Counted from the stretch's first letter, positions 9,700 through 19,262 are shown. The stretch: DNA of 64,000 bases from a bacterium (GCA_030430075.1 JAUIGN010000033.1:1-64000), one strand, 5' to 3'. Translations and numbers: made by a program. Notes: generated by a model not told the origin, from the letters alone.

Positions 9700-10864
9700 T
9701 CAGATTGCACGAACCCTTTCCCCGGCTGCAGCGGCCGGGCGGCGTTGGGATCTCCTGATCGTCGGGGCGGGTCCGGCCGGCGCCGTCGCTGCCCAGCAGG
9801 CAGCCCTCCTGGGACACGCCGTACTGCTCGTCGACCGGGCTTCCTTTCCGCGCGCCAAGGTCTGCGGATGCTGCCTGAATGGGGCCGCCCTGGGTATCTT
9901 ATCGCGGATCGGCTTGGGACACTTGCCGGCCGGCAACGGCGCTGTGCCGCTCAGCGGGTTTCAACTGGCAACCGGCGGCGGCTCGGCCACGGTCCCCTTG
10001 GATGAAGGCGTCTCGTTATCCCGTGACTGCCTGGATGCCGAATTGATCCGGGCGGCCATCGAAGCGGGTGCCGAGTTTCTCGACGGGACCGACGCGCTGG
10101 TCGCACGCCTCCAGGGCGCGGCTCGCGACGTCTGCTTGACGACCGACAAGCGGGTCAGGCAGACTGGGGCCGCCGTCGTCCTGATCGCAGGCGGCCTTGG
10201 TTGCCGTGTCTTTCGGGAACAGCCGGACAACAAACGTCGCTCGGCGCCTCGCTCCCGCGTCGGTGCCGGTGCGGTGATTGAGGCACCCGCATCCGACTAT
10301 CCGCCGGGCATCATCCACATGGCCTGCCACCGCGACGGCTATGCCGGCCTGGTCCGGCTTGAGGACGGTCGCTTGGACATCGCCGCTGCACTCGATCCGC
10401 GGGCCTTGAAGCGTGGCGGGGGCATCGCCGCCCTGATTGTGAACATCCTGCAAACGACCCGCATGCCGATCCCCGCGGGGCTCGACGATGCCGCCTGGCA
10501 CGGAACGGCCCGTCTCACGCAGGGCCGCGCCGAAGTCGCCGGCGAGCGTTACTTCATCGTCGGCGATGCGGCGGGCTACATCGAACCATTTACGGGCGAG
10601 GGCATCGCCTGGGCCATGGCAACCGGACATGCCGTAGTGCCGCACCTGAATGACTTCCTGGGCGGTCGGGAAACGGCAGCAGCCGCCGCCTGGCGGCAAC
10701 ACCGGAATGCAATGCTGGGCCGGCGAATGCGCAGGTGTCGGATCGTGAGTCGATTGTTGCGCTACCCGACGCTGGTGAGCGCCGCAGTGCACGTCCTGTC
10801 ACGGGCACCTCAAGTCGCACGGCCATTCGTCAACGCGTTGAATCAGCCGTTCCGGTGCGGCTGA
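9692..10864 (+). CDS. FAD-dependent oxidoreductase, geranylgeranyl-reductase/halogenase-like family
   Basis: 390 residues from the ATG at 9692, overlapping the end of the methyltransferase gene by 8 nt. The N-terminal dinucleotide-binding motif is VGAGPAGAVAAQQAALLGHA followed by VLLVDRASFPRAKVCGCCLN, with the PxxKxCG-type loop of the geranylgeranyl reductase/tryptophan halogenase flavoproteins. The second FAD motif is FIVGDAAGYIEPFTGEGIAW near residue 290. Likely a reductase or monooxygenase of a lipid, quinone or polyketide substrate, working with its coupled methyltransferase. Cytoplasmic, with no signal peptide. The exact reaction cannot be told from sequence. Confidence 0.9.
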   Translation: MNDQIARTLSPAAAAGRRWDLLIVGAGPAGAVAAQQAALLGHAVLLVDRASFPRAKVCGCCLNGAALGILSRIGLGHLPAGNGAVPLSGFQLATGGGSATVPLDEGVSLSRDCLDAELIRAAIEAGAEFLDGTDALVARLQGAARDVCLTTDKRVRQTGAAVVLIAGGLGCRVFREQPDNKRRSAPRSRVGAGAVIEAPASDYPPGIIHMACHRDGYAGLVRLEDGRLDIAAALDPRALKRGGGIAALIVNILQTTRMPIPAGLDDAAWHGTARLTQGRAEVAGERYFIVGDAAGYIEPFTGEGIAWAMATGHAVVPHLNDFLGGRETAAAAAWRQHRNAMLGRRMRRCRIVSRLLRYPTLVSAAVHVLSRAPQVARPFVNALNQPFRCG

Positions 10865-10879
10865 TCGGATGCCGGCGGA

Positions 10880-11090
10880 GTTCGGCGCGCATCTCCACCC
10901 TCTTCGCTCGGCGCGGGTCTTCACCCTCTTGTGCTCGGCGCGGGTCGCCACCCTCTTCGCTCGGCGCGGGTCGCCACCCTCTTGTGCTCGGCGCGGGTCG
11001 CCACCCTCTTGTGCTCGGCACGGGTCGCCACCCTCTTGTGCTCGGCGCGGGTCTCCGACCCCGCCGAAACCGCCGACCGTAGGTCTCACC
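10880..11090 (-). repeat. Family A repeat array 2 (leader plus seven cores, minus orientation)
   Basis: On the minus strand the leader lies at 11040-11090 and is followed by units of 26-27 bp built on CTCGGCGCGGGT (plus-strand reading) with spacer CGCCACCCTCTTGTG. The last unit (10880) is degenerate. It occupies the gap between the convergent FAD oxidoreductase and RND pump genes. Confidence 0.88.
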
Positions 11091-11175
11091 CCACCCATTC
11101 CTTCGCTCCATTCATCCCCTCTCCAGCCACCCTTCGATTCCCCTCCCAAACCCGCGCGCCGGCTGTTCGGCACGG

Positions 11176-14100
11176 TCAGCAGCCGGCGTCAAACAGGTGT
11201 GGTTCTTCCACCAATTCGACCTTGCTGTCGGTCTGTGCCGTCACCCGTTCAGCGGACCGCATCCCGTATCGCCAGAACAATGCCGGACGCACCAGAAACT
11301 CCAACAGGGTGCTGCTCATCAGACCGCCGATGATCACCGTGGCCACGGGATAGAGGATTTCTTTGCCAGGTTCACCGGCCGCCAGGGCCAGGGGGACGAG
11401 CCCGATGCCGGAGGTCAAGGCTGTCATCAGTACCGGGGCCAGCCGATCCTTGCCGGCCCGCACGACCATCTCCGCGGTCCACGATTCTCCTTCGTGTTCG
11501 ACCAGGTGCAGATAGTGATTAATCAGCAGAATGCCGTTGCGCGAAGCGATGCCGCACAGGGACACGAAGCCCACCATGCTGGCGATCGTCAGCGTCTGAC
11601 CGGTCAGGTAGATCGCCGCCACCGAACCGATAAAGGCCATCGGCAGGGCGATCATCACTTGCAATGCCAGGTTGGCTGACTCGAACATCTTGAACAGCAC
11701 CAGAAACATCCCGACCAGCGAAACGCAGAACAGGAGGGCAATCATCCGCGATGCCGCTTGCTGGCTTTCGAACTGTCCGCTGTACTCCAGGAAGTAGCCA
11801 GGCGGCAGGTCAGCTTCGAGTGGTGCGATTCGGGCCTTGATGTCTTCGACGACATCCACCACGCCCCGCTCCCGCACGTTGCATTGCACGATGATGCGTC
11901 GGCGGACTTTCTCGCGATTGATCGTGTTGGGTCCACTGGCTTGGGTATCGATATTCGCCACGTCTTCCAGCTTCACGGCCCCGCCTTCCGGCAGTTCGAT
12001 GATCAGCCGGCGGAGGGCGCCCATATCTTCTCGATATTGCTCGTCCAACTTGACGAGCAGATCGAACGTCCGCTGACCGTCGAGAACCTCCGACACGACC
12101 TCGCCCTGCATGGCGGTTTCCACGAACTCGTTGACTGCCAGCCGTCGCAATCCGAAGGTCTGGAGCTTGCGGCCGTCGGCCTCGATTCGCAGTTGAGGAA
12201 TATTGACCTGCTGCTCGACCTGCAGATGCCGCACGCCGTCGACGTCTGCAATGGCGTTCTTGATTCGTCCGGCGTGGCGGCGCAGTTCGTCCAGGTCGTC
12301 GCCATACAGCTTGATGGCGACCTGGGCCTTGACGCCGGACAGCATGTGCGAGATCAGGTGCGCCAAGGGCTGTTCCACTGCGGTCACGATGCCCGGCACA
12401 TCGGCCAGGGCTTCCCCCAGTTCTTCGATCACTTCTTCCCGCGAGCGGCTTGAAGCGGGATCGATCGTGGCGATCATCTCCGAAACGTTGACGCCTTCGG
12501 CGTGCTCATCCAACTCGGCGCGCCCCGTCTTCCGCACCAACGACTGGATGTCGTCGATCTGCCGCAGGCGCTGCTCGACCTTGTCCGCGACCTCATTCGA
12601 GTTCTCCAGCGACGTCCCCGGAGGGAGCAGGACGTTGACCTGCACCGCACCTTCATTGAAGGGCGGCAGGAAGTCGCTCTCCAACTGCAGCATGCCCGCT
12701 GCCGCAACCGCCACCGCGATCGTCGCCACGCCAAGCACCCATGTCGACCTCCGCAGGCTCAGCCACATAGCGTGGCCGGCAAGCCGTTTCAGGCCCCGCA
12801 GCAGCAACCCGTCTCGTTCCGCGACCGAGGCAGGCCGGCTTCCCAACAACCAGTAGCTGAGGACGGGCGTGACAGTCAGCGACACCAAGAGCGAGGAGAC
12901 GATCGAGACGATGTAGGCGATGCCCAGCGGAGCGAAGAGCCGTCCGGGCATCCCGCTGAGTGCAAACAAGGGAATGAAGACGAGCACCACGATGATCGTG
13001 CCGTAGACGATCGAATTGCGGACTTCGCAGCTCGCCTGAAAGACGACCAGCAGCGCCGGCTGCGGATTGGCTGCGGCCCGATTCTCGCGGAGACGGCGAA
13101 ATATGTTCTCGACGTCCACGATCGCATCGTCGACCAATTCTCCCATGGCGACGGCGAGTCCGCCGAGTGTCATCGTGTTGATCGACAACCCGAACGCCTG
13201 AAATACGAGCGCCGTGACGACGATCGAGAGCGGGATGGCCGTCAGTGTGATGAATGTCGTGCGCAGATTTAACAAGAATAGCAGCAGGATGATCACCACC
13301 AGCACGCTACCGTCGCGCAAGGCTTCGATCACATTGTGGATCGATAGATCAATGAACGTCTTCTGCTGGTACAGTTCGGGCAGTACATGGACGTCCGCGG
13401 GCAGGGAAGGTTGGAGCTCGCGGAGAGCTTCCTGAACGGCCAGCGTGACCTGGCGGGTGTCCGCGTCGGGCTGCTTGTTGATCGTCAATACGACCGTCCG
13501 GCCTCCGACCAGGTTGCCGTCCGCATCCCGCCGGAACGCCGAACTATCGCCCCGTTTCGTCTGCGGACCGGCCACGATGGTGGCGACCTGAGAGAGGACC
13601 ACCGACTGCCCGTCACGGTGTTTGACGACCACGCGGCCAATGTCGTCGACGGTGTGAACGCGGCCCAGCGCCCGCACCAGCTTCTCGTTGGGCCCTTGCT
13701 CATCCAGGTACCCTCCCGCCGTATTCTGGTTGCTCTCGCGGAGGGCTTCCTTGACCTCATGCAGCGTGACTCCGTAGCGGAGCATCTCATTGGGATCGAC
13801 CAGTACCTGAAACTGTTTCCGCTCGCCACCCATCGTGACCACTTGAGAGACCCCCGGGATGGTCAGCAACCGCTGCCTGACCACCCAATCCGCCAAGGTC
13901 CGCAGCTCCATCGGCGTGGTAGGCCGGTCAGGTCGATCCCCGGCAGGTGCCTCCGTTTTCGAGCCATCGCCGCCAGGTTCGGCACGATCACGGACCGGGC
14001 CGGGCGGCTGCGGCTCTCCTGACCGCGGTTCGCCAACGTACATCCCGACCACGAGGATCTGCCCCATGATCGACGAGATCGGGGCAAGTTGGGGCGTCAC

Positions 14101-14472
14101 CCCTTTGGGAAGCTGTTCGCTGACCAGTGCCATTCGTTCATTGACGATTTGGCGATCGTTGTAGATGTCGGTATCCCAGTCAAATTCGACATAGATCACC
14201 GAGAGGCCGACGCCGGATGAACTACGCACATCCTGGACGCCGGTTGCGCCGTTCAAGGCCGTCTCCAAGGGGAACGTGATCAGGGTCTCCACCTCCTCGG
14301 GTGCCAGACCGGGCGCTTCAGTCAAAATGACAACCCGTGGCCGGTTGAGATTGGGGAAGACGTCAATCGGTAACCGATAGGCTTGCCAGCCGCCGTACAC
14401 CAGCATGAAGCCGGAAATCACGACGATCAGCAGGCGGTTTTGCAGCGAGAAGCGAATGATTGCGTTAAGCAT
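11176..14472 (-). CDS. Heavy-metal efflux RND transporter (CusA/CzcA family)
   Basis: 1098 residues, close to the usual 1020-1070 length for this family. N-terminal helix at about 10-30, then porter-domain motifs FPNLNRPRVVIL and LAPEEVETLITFPLE. The fourth-helix region reads GELVDDAIVDVENIFRRL, with the acidic residues expected for proton coupling in HME-type pumps. A second set of helices occupies the C-terminal part (VGFVSLCGIASRNGILLINH). It should extrude divalent or monovalent metal ions through a tripartite complex with the adaptor encoded upstream. Odd: residues about 148-187 form a Pro/Gly/charged low-complexity insertion. No TolC-like outer-membrane partner is in the window. The metal cannot be assigned from sequence. 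Confidence 0.95.
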   Translation of the reverse strand: MLNAIIRFSLQNRLLIVVISGFMLVYGGWQAYRLPIDVFPNLNRPRVVILTEAPGLAPEEVETLITFPLETALNGATGVQDVRSSSGVGLSVIYVEFDWDTDIYNDRQIVNERMALVSEQLPKGVTPQLAPISSIMGQILVVGMYVGEPRSGEPQPPGPVRDRAEPGGDGSKTEAPAGDRPDRPTTPMELRTLADWVVRQRLLTIPGVSQVVTMGGERKQFQVLVDPNEMLRYGVTLHEVKEALRESNQNTAGGYLDEQGPNEKLVRALGRVHTVDDIGRVVVKHRDGQSVVLSQVATIVAGPQTKRGDSSAFRRDADGNLVGGRTVVLTINKQPDADTRQVTLAVQEALRELQPSLPADVHVLPELYQQKTFIDLSIHNVIEALRDGSVLVVIILLLFLLNLRTTFITLTAIPLSIVVTALVFQAFGLSINTMTLGGLAVAMGELVDDAIVDVENIFRRLRENRAAANPQPALLVVFQASCEVRNSIVYGTIIVVLVFIPLFALSGMPGRLFAPLGIAYIVSIVSSLLVSLTVTPVLSYWLLGSRPASVAERDGLLLRGLKRLAGHAMWLSLRRSTWVLGVATIAVAVAAAGMLQLESDFLPPFNEGAVQVNVLLPPGTSLENSNEVADKVEQRLRQIDDIQSLVRKTGRAELDEHAEGVNVSEMIATIDPASSRSREEVIEELGEALADVPGIVTAVEQPLAHLISHMLSGVKAQVAIKLYGDDLDELRRHAGRIKNAIADVDGVRHLQVEQQVNIPQLRIEADGRKLQTFGLRRLAVNEFVETAMQGEVVSEVLDGQRTFDLLVKLDEQYREDMGALRRLIIELPEGGAVKLEDVANIDTQASGPNTINREKVRRRIIVQCNVRERGVVDVVEDIKARIAPLEADLPPGYFLEYSGQFESQQAASRMIALLFCVSLVGMFLVLFKMFESANLALQVMIALPMAFIGSVAAIYLTGQTLTIASMVGFVSLCGIASRNGILLINHYLHLVEHEGESWTAEMVVRAGKDRLAPVLMTALTSGIGLVPLALAAGEPGKEILYPVATVIIGGLMSSTLLEFLVRPALFWRYGMRSAERVTAQTDSKVELVEEPHLFDAGC

Positions 14473-14576
14473 GGTGACTGGCGGCGGGAGCCAACTGAGC
14501 GTAACGTCCCGGCAAAATGGTGATCGGTTGGAAATCGACGGCGATTCGAGGCTCCGCGATGTTGTGCCTTCGATGC

Positions 14577-14762
14577 TCAGGAGCGGTCATCGAAGACTTG
14601 CTGCAAGCAGCGACTTTTCGTCTTTTCGTAGGTCATGCGGTGCACGACGCCATACAGGCCGGCATTCGGCAGGAACGTGTCATCAACAGCTTTCTGCACG
14701 TCCGTATCACTGACGCTTGGGAAGGTTTTCTTGAATCGTTTCTTACCGTGCTGATCAGAATT
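14577..14762 (-). pseudogene. Possible coding fragment between the efflux genes
   Basis: About 60 codons with host-like codon use, encoding KKRFKKTFPSVSDTDVQKAV and ending GLYGVVHRMTYEKTKSRC plus about 12 residues. It has no clean start: upstream it runs into family A array 3. No family was recognised. It may be the remains of a gene interrupted by the repeat, or chance. Confidence 0.25.
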
Positions 14763-14767
14763 GGAAT

Positions 14768-14946
14768 GGGAGACCTTCGGTCGGCCGTTTCGGCGGGGTC
14801 GGAGACCCGCGCCGAGCAATTGGTCGGAGACCCGCGCCGAGCAATTGGTCGGAGACCCGCGCCGAGCAATTGGTCGGAGACCCGCGCCGAGCGTTCGGCT
14901 GGAGATGCGCGCCGAACCGTCGGTTGAAGGCCCGCGCCGTACGTTG
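14768..14946 (+). repeat. Family A repeat array 3 (leader plus about six units)
   Basis: The leader GGGAGACCTTCGGTCGGCCG is followed by four perfect 25-bp units (GTCGGAGACCCGCGCCGAGC plus AATTG) and two degenerate ones. It sits between the adaptor and pump genes of the efflux locus, a 487-bp gap that contains this array, the fragment at 14577-14762 and no other gene. Confidence 0.9.
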
Positions 14947-14959
14947 GCGGCGGCGCGGC

Positions 14960-16375
14960 TTAGTGCGTATGCCCGGCATGGGGATCCACCCCTCCCGTCG
15001 ATCGGTTCTTCAATGCCAGGTGCAACTGATACGCGCCGCGAGCGGCCACGATCTTGCCCAGTTTCAGTGCACCGTCATTTGCAACCACGACCGTGGACTG
15101 GTCACGGTGCTCGACGTGGACGGCAACACGATCAAAGTGATCGCCGTTTCGTTCATAAACATAGGACTCGGCGCCTTCCTCCACGACAGCCTCGACCGGC
15201 AGCACGATGCGATTCTTCCAGGTTTCGACCGGGACTCGCAATTCCATCCGCTGCCCCGGATTGAAACGCCAGGCGATGAACCGGTGCCCATTCTCGGACT
15301 GGCGGTCGAGGACGACCTGGTTCGGCAAACGCACGTAGAAGCGAAGTGCGCGGCTCGTGGCATCCACGTGATCCGCCAGATAGAGTAGCCGCAGGTCTTC
15401 GATCACATCGACCTTCTGACGGCCGACGACCACCGATGCGCGCATCGACCGGCCGGTGCGGGACGCTTCGCGCAGCCAGACGGCATCGTCCTCGAACGCG
15501 CGGCCTTCGATATACAGTTCGCAATGATCGGCGATTCGACAGAGCATTTCGCCCGCCGCCACGTGCTGCCCCAGGCTGACCGGCAACTCCTGGACGTGGA
15601 ACAGGTGTGCCTCCTGGCACCCGTCATCTTCGTGATCGTGCTGGGGCGCATCGACGGTCATCGACGGAACCAGCTCGCGGGTCTTCAGAATCGTGTCGAT
15701 CTGCGCATCGTGAAGACCGTGCAGCAGGAGGGCTTGCCGCTCGGCCCGGAGTGAAGCTTCGAGCTTCTGCTGTTCGTACTCTTGTTCGAGGATCCGTTTG
15801 CCGGCGACCACGCCCTGCGCCACCTCCTGCAGACGTTCGATCTCGCGCTTGACGACGTCCAGACTCTCGGCCGTTTGCAGGAACGATCGCTGAGCGGCCA
15901 CCAATTCTTCATGCGTCAAGCGGATCTCGAACATCGGACTGCCGGGGACACTGGCCGCACCCTGGACTGCGTAGACCCGGGTCACGACTCCTGACAACGG
16001 CGCCGTAATCTGAATTTGCGAATGACCGGGGCGTTCGACCACCATCGCCGGCAACGTAACCGTCCGTTCGTAATCGCTGAGCCCCACCTGAATGGGCTCG
16101 AAGTCGATATTCTTCAAGCCGGTCAGGCTGACTTCGATGGCCGTATCTGCGGAATGTCCCGGATGCTCCGATCCATGATCGTGCGGATGATCCAGCGGCC
16201 CGTGCTCATGTGAGTCGGGCCCGGGTTCGCCTTGGTCGCCGGCCAGCCAGCTCTCAACGCGAGTTCGCCATTGTGACTGGGTCGCCACGGCCACGAGGAA
16301 CATCAGGGCGACCACAATGATGCCGCCCAAGAGGCGGCTGGAGCCTCGGGGGGGCGCCGGGATTTCTGAATTCAT
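14960..16375 (-). CDS. RND efflux periplasmic adaptor (CusB/CzcB family), His-rich
   Basis: 471 residues. One N-terminal membrane anchor (about 15-32), then a Gly/Pro/His linker (DSHEHGPLDHPHDHGSEHPG) that could bind metal. The membrane-fusion core follows: a lipoyl-like half-motif ITAPLSGVVTRVYAVQGA near 130, a long coiled-coil hairpin (about 165-225), the second lipoyl half (LPVSLGQHVAAGEMLC), beta-barrel and membrane-proximal domains. The C-terminus ends in another His cluster (DPHAGHTH). It links the inner-membrane pump to an outer-membrane channel and may hand metal to the pump. Same strand as the pump gene, which is 487 bp further on. Confidence 0.93.
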   Translation of the reverse strand: MNSEIPAPPRGSSRLLGGIIVVALMFLVAVATQSQWRTRVESWLAGDQGEPGPDSHEHGPLDHPHDHGSEHPGHSADTAIEVSLTGLKNIDFEPIQVGLSDYERTVTLPAMVVERPGHSQIQITAPLSGVVTRVYAVQGAASVPGSPMFEIRLTHEELVAAQRSFLQTAESLDVVKREIERLQEVAQGVVAGKRILEQEYEQQKLEASLRAERQALLLHGLHDAQIDTILKTRELVPSMTVDAPQHDHEDDGCQEAHLFHVQELPVSLGQHVAAGEMLCRIADHCELYIEGRAFEDDAVWLREASRTGRSMRASVVVGRQKVDVIEDLRLLYLADHVDATSRALRFYVRLPNQVVLDRQSENGHRFIAWRFNPGQRMELRVPVETWKNRIVLPVEAVVEEGAESYVYERNGDHFDRVAVHVEHRDQSTVVVANDGALKLGKIVAARGAYQLHLALKNRSTGGVDPHAGHTH

Positions 16376-16558
16376 CCGGGATTCTCCGTTGCCATAACGG
16401 CCGAAAGTACAGACTGAAAGCGTTGAGCAACGAGCACCACGTCAAGCCGCCAACGTGGATGGATTGCCACGGCGCGCAACGCGCGCCAAGCCGCATTCGC
16501 CTGCGTTGGTGGGGCGCATTCGGACGATCACGCTGTGCGGCAGCAAGCCGCGACGGGA

Positions 16559-16963
16559 TCAGATCAACAGGACGCCAACATGCAGATGCACGCGAAGTCG
16601 GCCCTGTTGGGCGCCGCTTGCCCGATCATCGTGGGCGCCGCTGCCTCGAGTTCGCCACGCTGCCAGCGACAGCTCGGCGGCCGGCCGCACCGATCGCGAC
16701 ACGACCCGGGAATCGTGCCGCTCGACAAGCGTCCGTCCGGCAACCAGGAAACGACCATCGGCCCCTTCACACTGATGATGGTGACGATTGTGAGAATCGT
16801 CATGCAACGGTCGGCAGTCGTCGGGACGACCATGAAGAGAACTGCCTGCCGAGCGACCCGGACAGTCGTCATGCCCACAGGCATGCGCATGATGCAGGCA
16901 GCAACCCACCGCCAGATGGGTCAGCAGCAAGGCGATCGCCGCGTGTGAAGTGATTGATTGCAT
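16559..16963 (-). CDS. Small His/Cys-rich putative metal-binding lipoprotein
   Basis: 134 residues. The N-terminus SHAAIALLLTHLAVGCCLHH has a hydrophobic core and a lipobox-like LAVGC, followed by HHAHACGHDDC and, near 56-64, DDSHNRHHHQC. Total His and Cys content is far above background. It is the first gene on the strand of the adaptor and pump genes, 183 bp upstream of the adaptor. A periplasmic metal sponge or sensor for the efflux system is likely by context. The last 60 residues are Arg-rich and less convincing, so the true 3' end could differ. Confidence 0.6.
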   Translation of the reverse strand: MQSITSHAAIALLLTHLAVGCCLHHAHACGHDDCPGRSAGSSLHGRPDDCRPLHDDSHNRHHHQCEGADGRFLVAGRTLVERHDSRVVSRSVRPAAELSLAAWRTRGSGAHDDRASGAQQGRLRVHLHVGVLLI

Positions 16964-17246
16964 ACGGGGAGCCTGGAACGATCACACTATTGACGGCTGC
17001 GCGGCAAATGAGCCTTCGGCAAGCAACGCGCGGCCGTAAATCTGCGGACTCCCGTTGGTCGTCCTGGTCCATTCGCTGCGCAAGGATCAATAAGTCTTCT
17101 TCATGATTCGTTCTACGCGCCGGCCAGTCAATCCCAATTGCCAGTCAATCCCAAATGCCATTCAATTAAAAATTCTAGCCCCAGATTCACCCGGGCGTCG
17201 CAGTGCCCAAAGCCGGCTCGACAAACCGTCTGCCGGGCCGCGCGGA

Positions 17247-18764
17247 TTACTTCAGCCGTGACCTGTATTCCGGCCGCTTTCTCCAGGCTTCGAAGTACGG
17301 CCTGTACGCTTCGACTTGCGTCCAAAAGCGGGGAACCGGTTCGGAAGGAGAGACCCTGCCCGTCGGGTAATCTTTCCCTGCCACACTGGCTTCCACCGAT
17401 TGATTCCACCGTTGGAATTCAGCGCGCAGCCGCTTCGCGACCGCCGGCTGGGCGGAGCAGAGATCTTGTCGCTCGCCCGGGTCATTGTCGAGATCGTAGA
17501 GCTCAAACTTGTCCTTCTTGACATTCAATGTGACCAGCTTGTAGCGGTTGTCGATAAGCGCGCCGCGGCCGTTATGGCGGAACCCGATCGGCCGAGCGCG
17601 GGGGCCGGGTTCTCCTTGAAAGAGGGGAGCCAGGCTCAGCCCGTCCTGCGGTGCCAACATTGTTTCCTGCGGCAAGCCGACGACTTCGGCAAGCGTTGCA
17701 AAGATGTCCATGGTGCAGGCCGGATAATTGGTGACGCGCGGCTTGGAAATTCCGCGCGGCCATTCGATGATTGCGGGGACGCGCAAGCCGCCTTCGTAAA
17801 CGGTGCCCTTGAAGCCCCGCAGTCCGCCGACCGTAGCGGGTGTGATCTTGGGCAGCCCACCGTTATCGCTGCAGAACCAAAGCAGCGTGTTGTCGGCGAT
17901 CTCGAGCTGCCGCAATCCCGCGCGGAGCGCACCGAGACTGCGGTCCATCGCGACCAGTTCGCCATAGTGGTTTTGCGAGTTTGCATTCAGTTCGGCAAAG
18001 GACATCTTGTCGTCCTCCGCGGCGACCCACGGGCTGTGTGGTGTTCCGTACCAGATCACCGCAAAGAATGGCCCTTGGTCGGCGACCTGGCGGCGGATGA
18101 ACTTGAGTGCCTCGGCGACGATGATCTCGGAAGAATCTCCCTGAAACTCCTCAAATTTTCCCTCGCGGCTCATGATCGGGTTACGGTCGAAGAAGTTGGT
18201 GACCGACAGCCAGTGGCGGAACCCGAATTCTCCCGGGTTGTGGTCGTCACTGGCCAGCACGGGCACGCCGGGGCCACGCAGACCGTTCAAGTGCCACTTG
18301 CCAAAGTGAGCCGTGGTATAACCGGCGGCACGTAACGCCTGGGCGACCGTCGGTTCCTGACGCCGCAGCGGATAGCCGTGACTTGCGACGCCGGTCCGAT
18401 CGTTGGTTCTACCCGTGAGAACGGAAGCGCGGGTCGGCGAGCAGACCGGAGCCCCCGCATAGAAACGATCGAACCGCAGTCCATTGGCAGCCATCGCGTC
18501 CAGGTGAGGCGTCTCAAGGATGGGATGATCGTAGTAGCCGGTCTGCCCCCATCCCATGTCATCCGCCATCACCAGAATGATGTTCGGCCGCTCGGAAGCC
18601 GCATCGCGTTCCGCCGCATTGGCGGCACCCGCCCCGGATCCGCCCATGATCGTCATGCCGCCCCAGACCAAGAGGCTCACCGTTGCGAAGCCCCAGCCAG
18701 GCCAACGGACCGCGCGGCGGATCGCCAGGGAAGTAAGAAACAGAGCAGCAAGCGCGTGCGACAT
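17247..18764 (-). CDS. Type I sulfatase (formylglycine-dependent), secreted
   Basis: 505 residues from the ATG at 18764, chosen because AGAGGA lies 7 nt upstream; an ATG at 18770 is the alternative. A hydrophobic N-terminal segment should direct export. The sulfatase domain starts at RPNIILVMADDMGWGQTGYY with the metal-binding Asp pair. CSPTRAS near residue 108 carries the Cys converted to formylglycine. GKWHLNG and the SDNGG loop are also present. It hydrolyses sulfate esters, probably of algal polysaccharide or host glycans; the substrate is not readable. Divergent from the DUF1549/1553 gene at 19263. Confidence 0.95.
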   Translation of the reverse strand: MSHALAALFLTSLAIRRAVRWPGWGFATVSLLVWGGMTIMGGSGAGAANAAERDAASERPNIILVMADDMGWGQTGYYDHPILETPHLDAMAANGLRFDRFYAGAPVCSPTRASVLTGRTNDRTGVASHGYPLRRQEPTVAQALRAAGYTTAHFGKWHLNGLRGPGVPVLASDDHNPGEFGFRHWLSVTNFFDRNPIMSREGKFEEFQGDSSEIIVAEALKFIRRQVADQGPFFAVIWYGTPHSPWVAAEDDKMSFAELNANSQNHYGELVAMDRSLGALRAGLRQLEIADNTLLWFCSDNGGLPKITPATVGGLRGFKGTVYEGGLRVPAIIEWPRGISKPRVTNYPACTMDIFATLAEVVGLPQETMLAPQDGLSLAPLFQGEPGPRARPIGFRHNGRGALIDNRYKLVTLNVKKDKFELYDLDNDPGERQDLCSAQPAVAKRLRAEFQRWNQSVEASVAGKDYPTGRVSPSEPVPRFWTQVEAYRPYFEAWRKRPEYRSRLK

Positions 18765-19262
18765 CGACATTCCTCTCGAACCGTGTTGCGGGTTGGCCCG
18801 AATTGCGGGCGGTTCGGGCCATGAAAGCCAGTCGGGGCATCGAGGTATTATTTTGGTCACGGCGAATTCGACGGTCAATCAAACTCCCTTGTTGTCCCAG
18901 GCGCGAACGCGGATTATTCGCAAACGAACTACCATTCAGTGCAAGTCGTTGTGTGGCAATCGATTGTGGTGAACCTACCGCAAGCGCCGCGCATCCCGGA
19001 GTGGAACGTGTTCGCGTCCGGTTTGAGCGGCGATCGGCAGAACGGGAGCTAACGCCCATCGGCTAATGAATCATCCGCACTACCGCCCAACGGCTGGTGC
19101 ATTATCGGGTGTAAGGAACTGCCGGCCGGCGAGCGACGAAAGTGGTTGGAGAGTCGGCAATCAACCGGCTAAACTACCACCAGGAGGGTTCCAGAGCAGG
19201 TTTCCCATTTCATTTGCAGCGACCGGCAGGCAGACCGCGGGATGCACCGAAAATCGAAGAAC
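18765..19262. other. Divergent intergenic region holding a family B repeat
   Basis: About 500 bp between the sulfatase and DUF1549/1553 starts. It must hold both promoters. A family B element lies at 19007-19074; nothing else was identified. Confidence 0.5.
19007..19074 (+). repeat. Family B dispersed repeat, copy 1
   Basis: It contains GGAACGTGTTCGCGTCCGGT and, after about 15 bp, AACGGGAGCTAACGCCCATC followed by GGCTAATGAATC, matching the copies at 45996, 57181 and 60641 (inverted). Confidence 0.7.

Noticed and set aside
10799..11173. Open frames reading through the family A arrays
   Set aside because: Their repetitive Arg/Pro/Ser sequences only translate the repeat and change with array length; there is no ribosome binding site or domain.
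14768..14946. Possible CRISPR array (regular 25-bp units)
   Set aside because: Units are contiguous tandem repeats without unique spacers, and there is no cas gene in the window.
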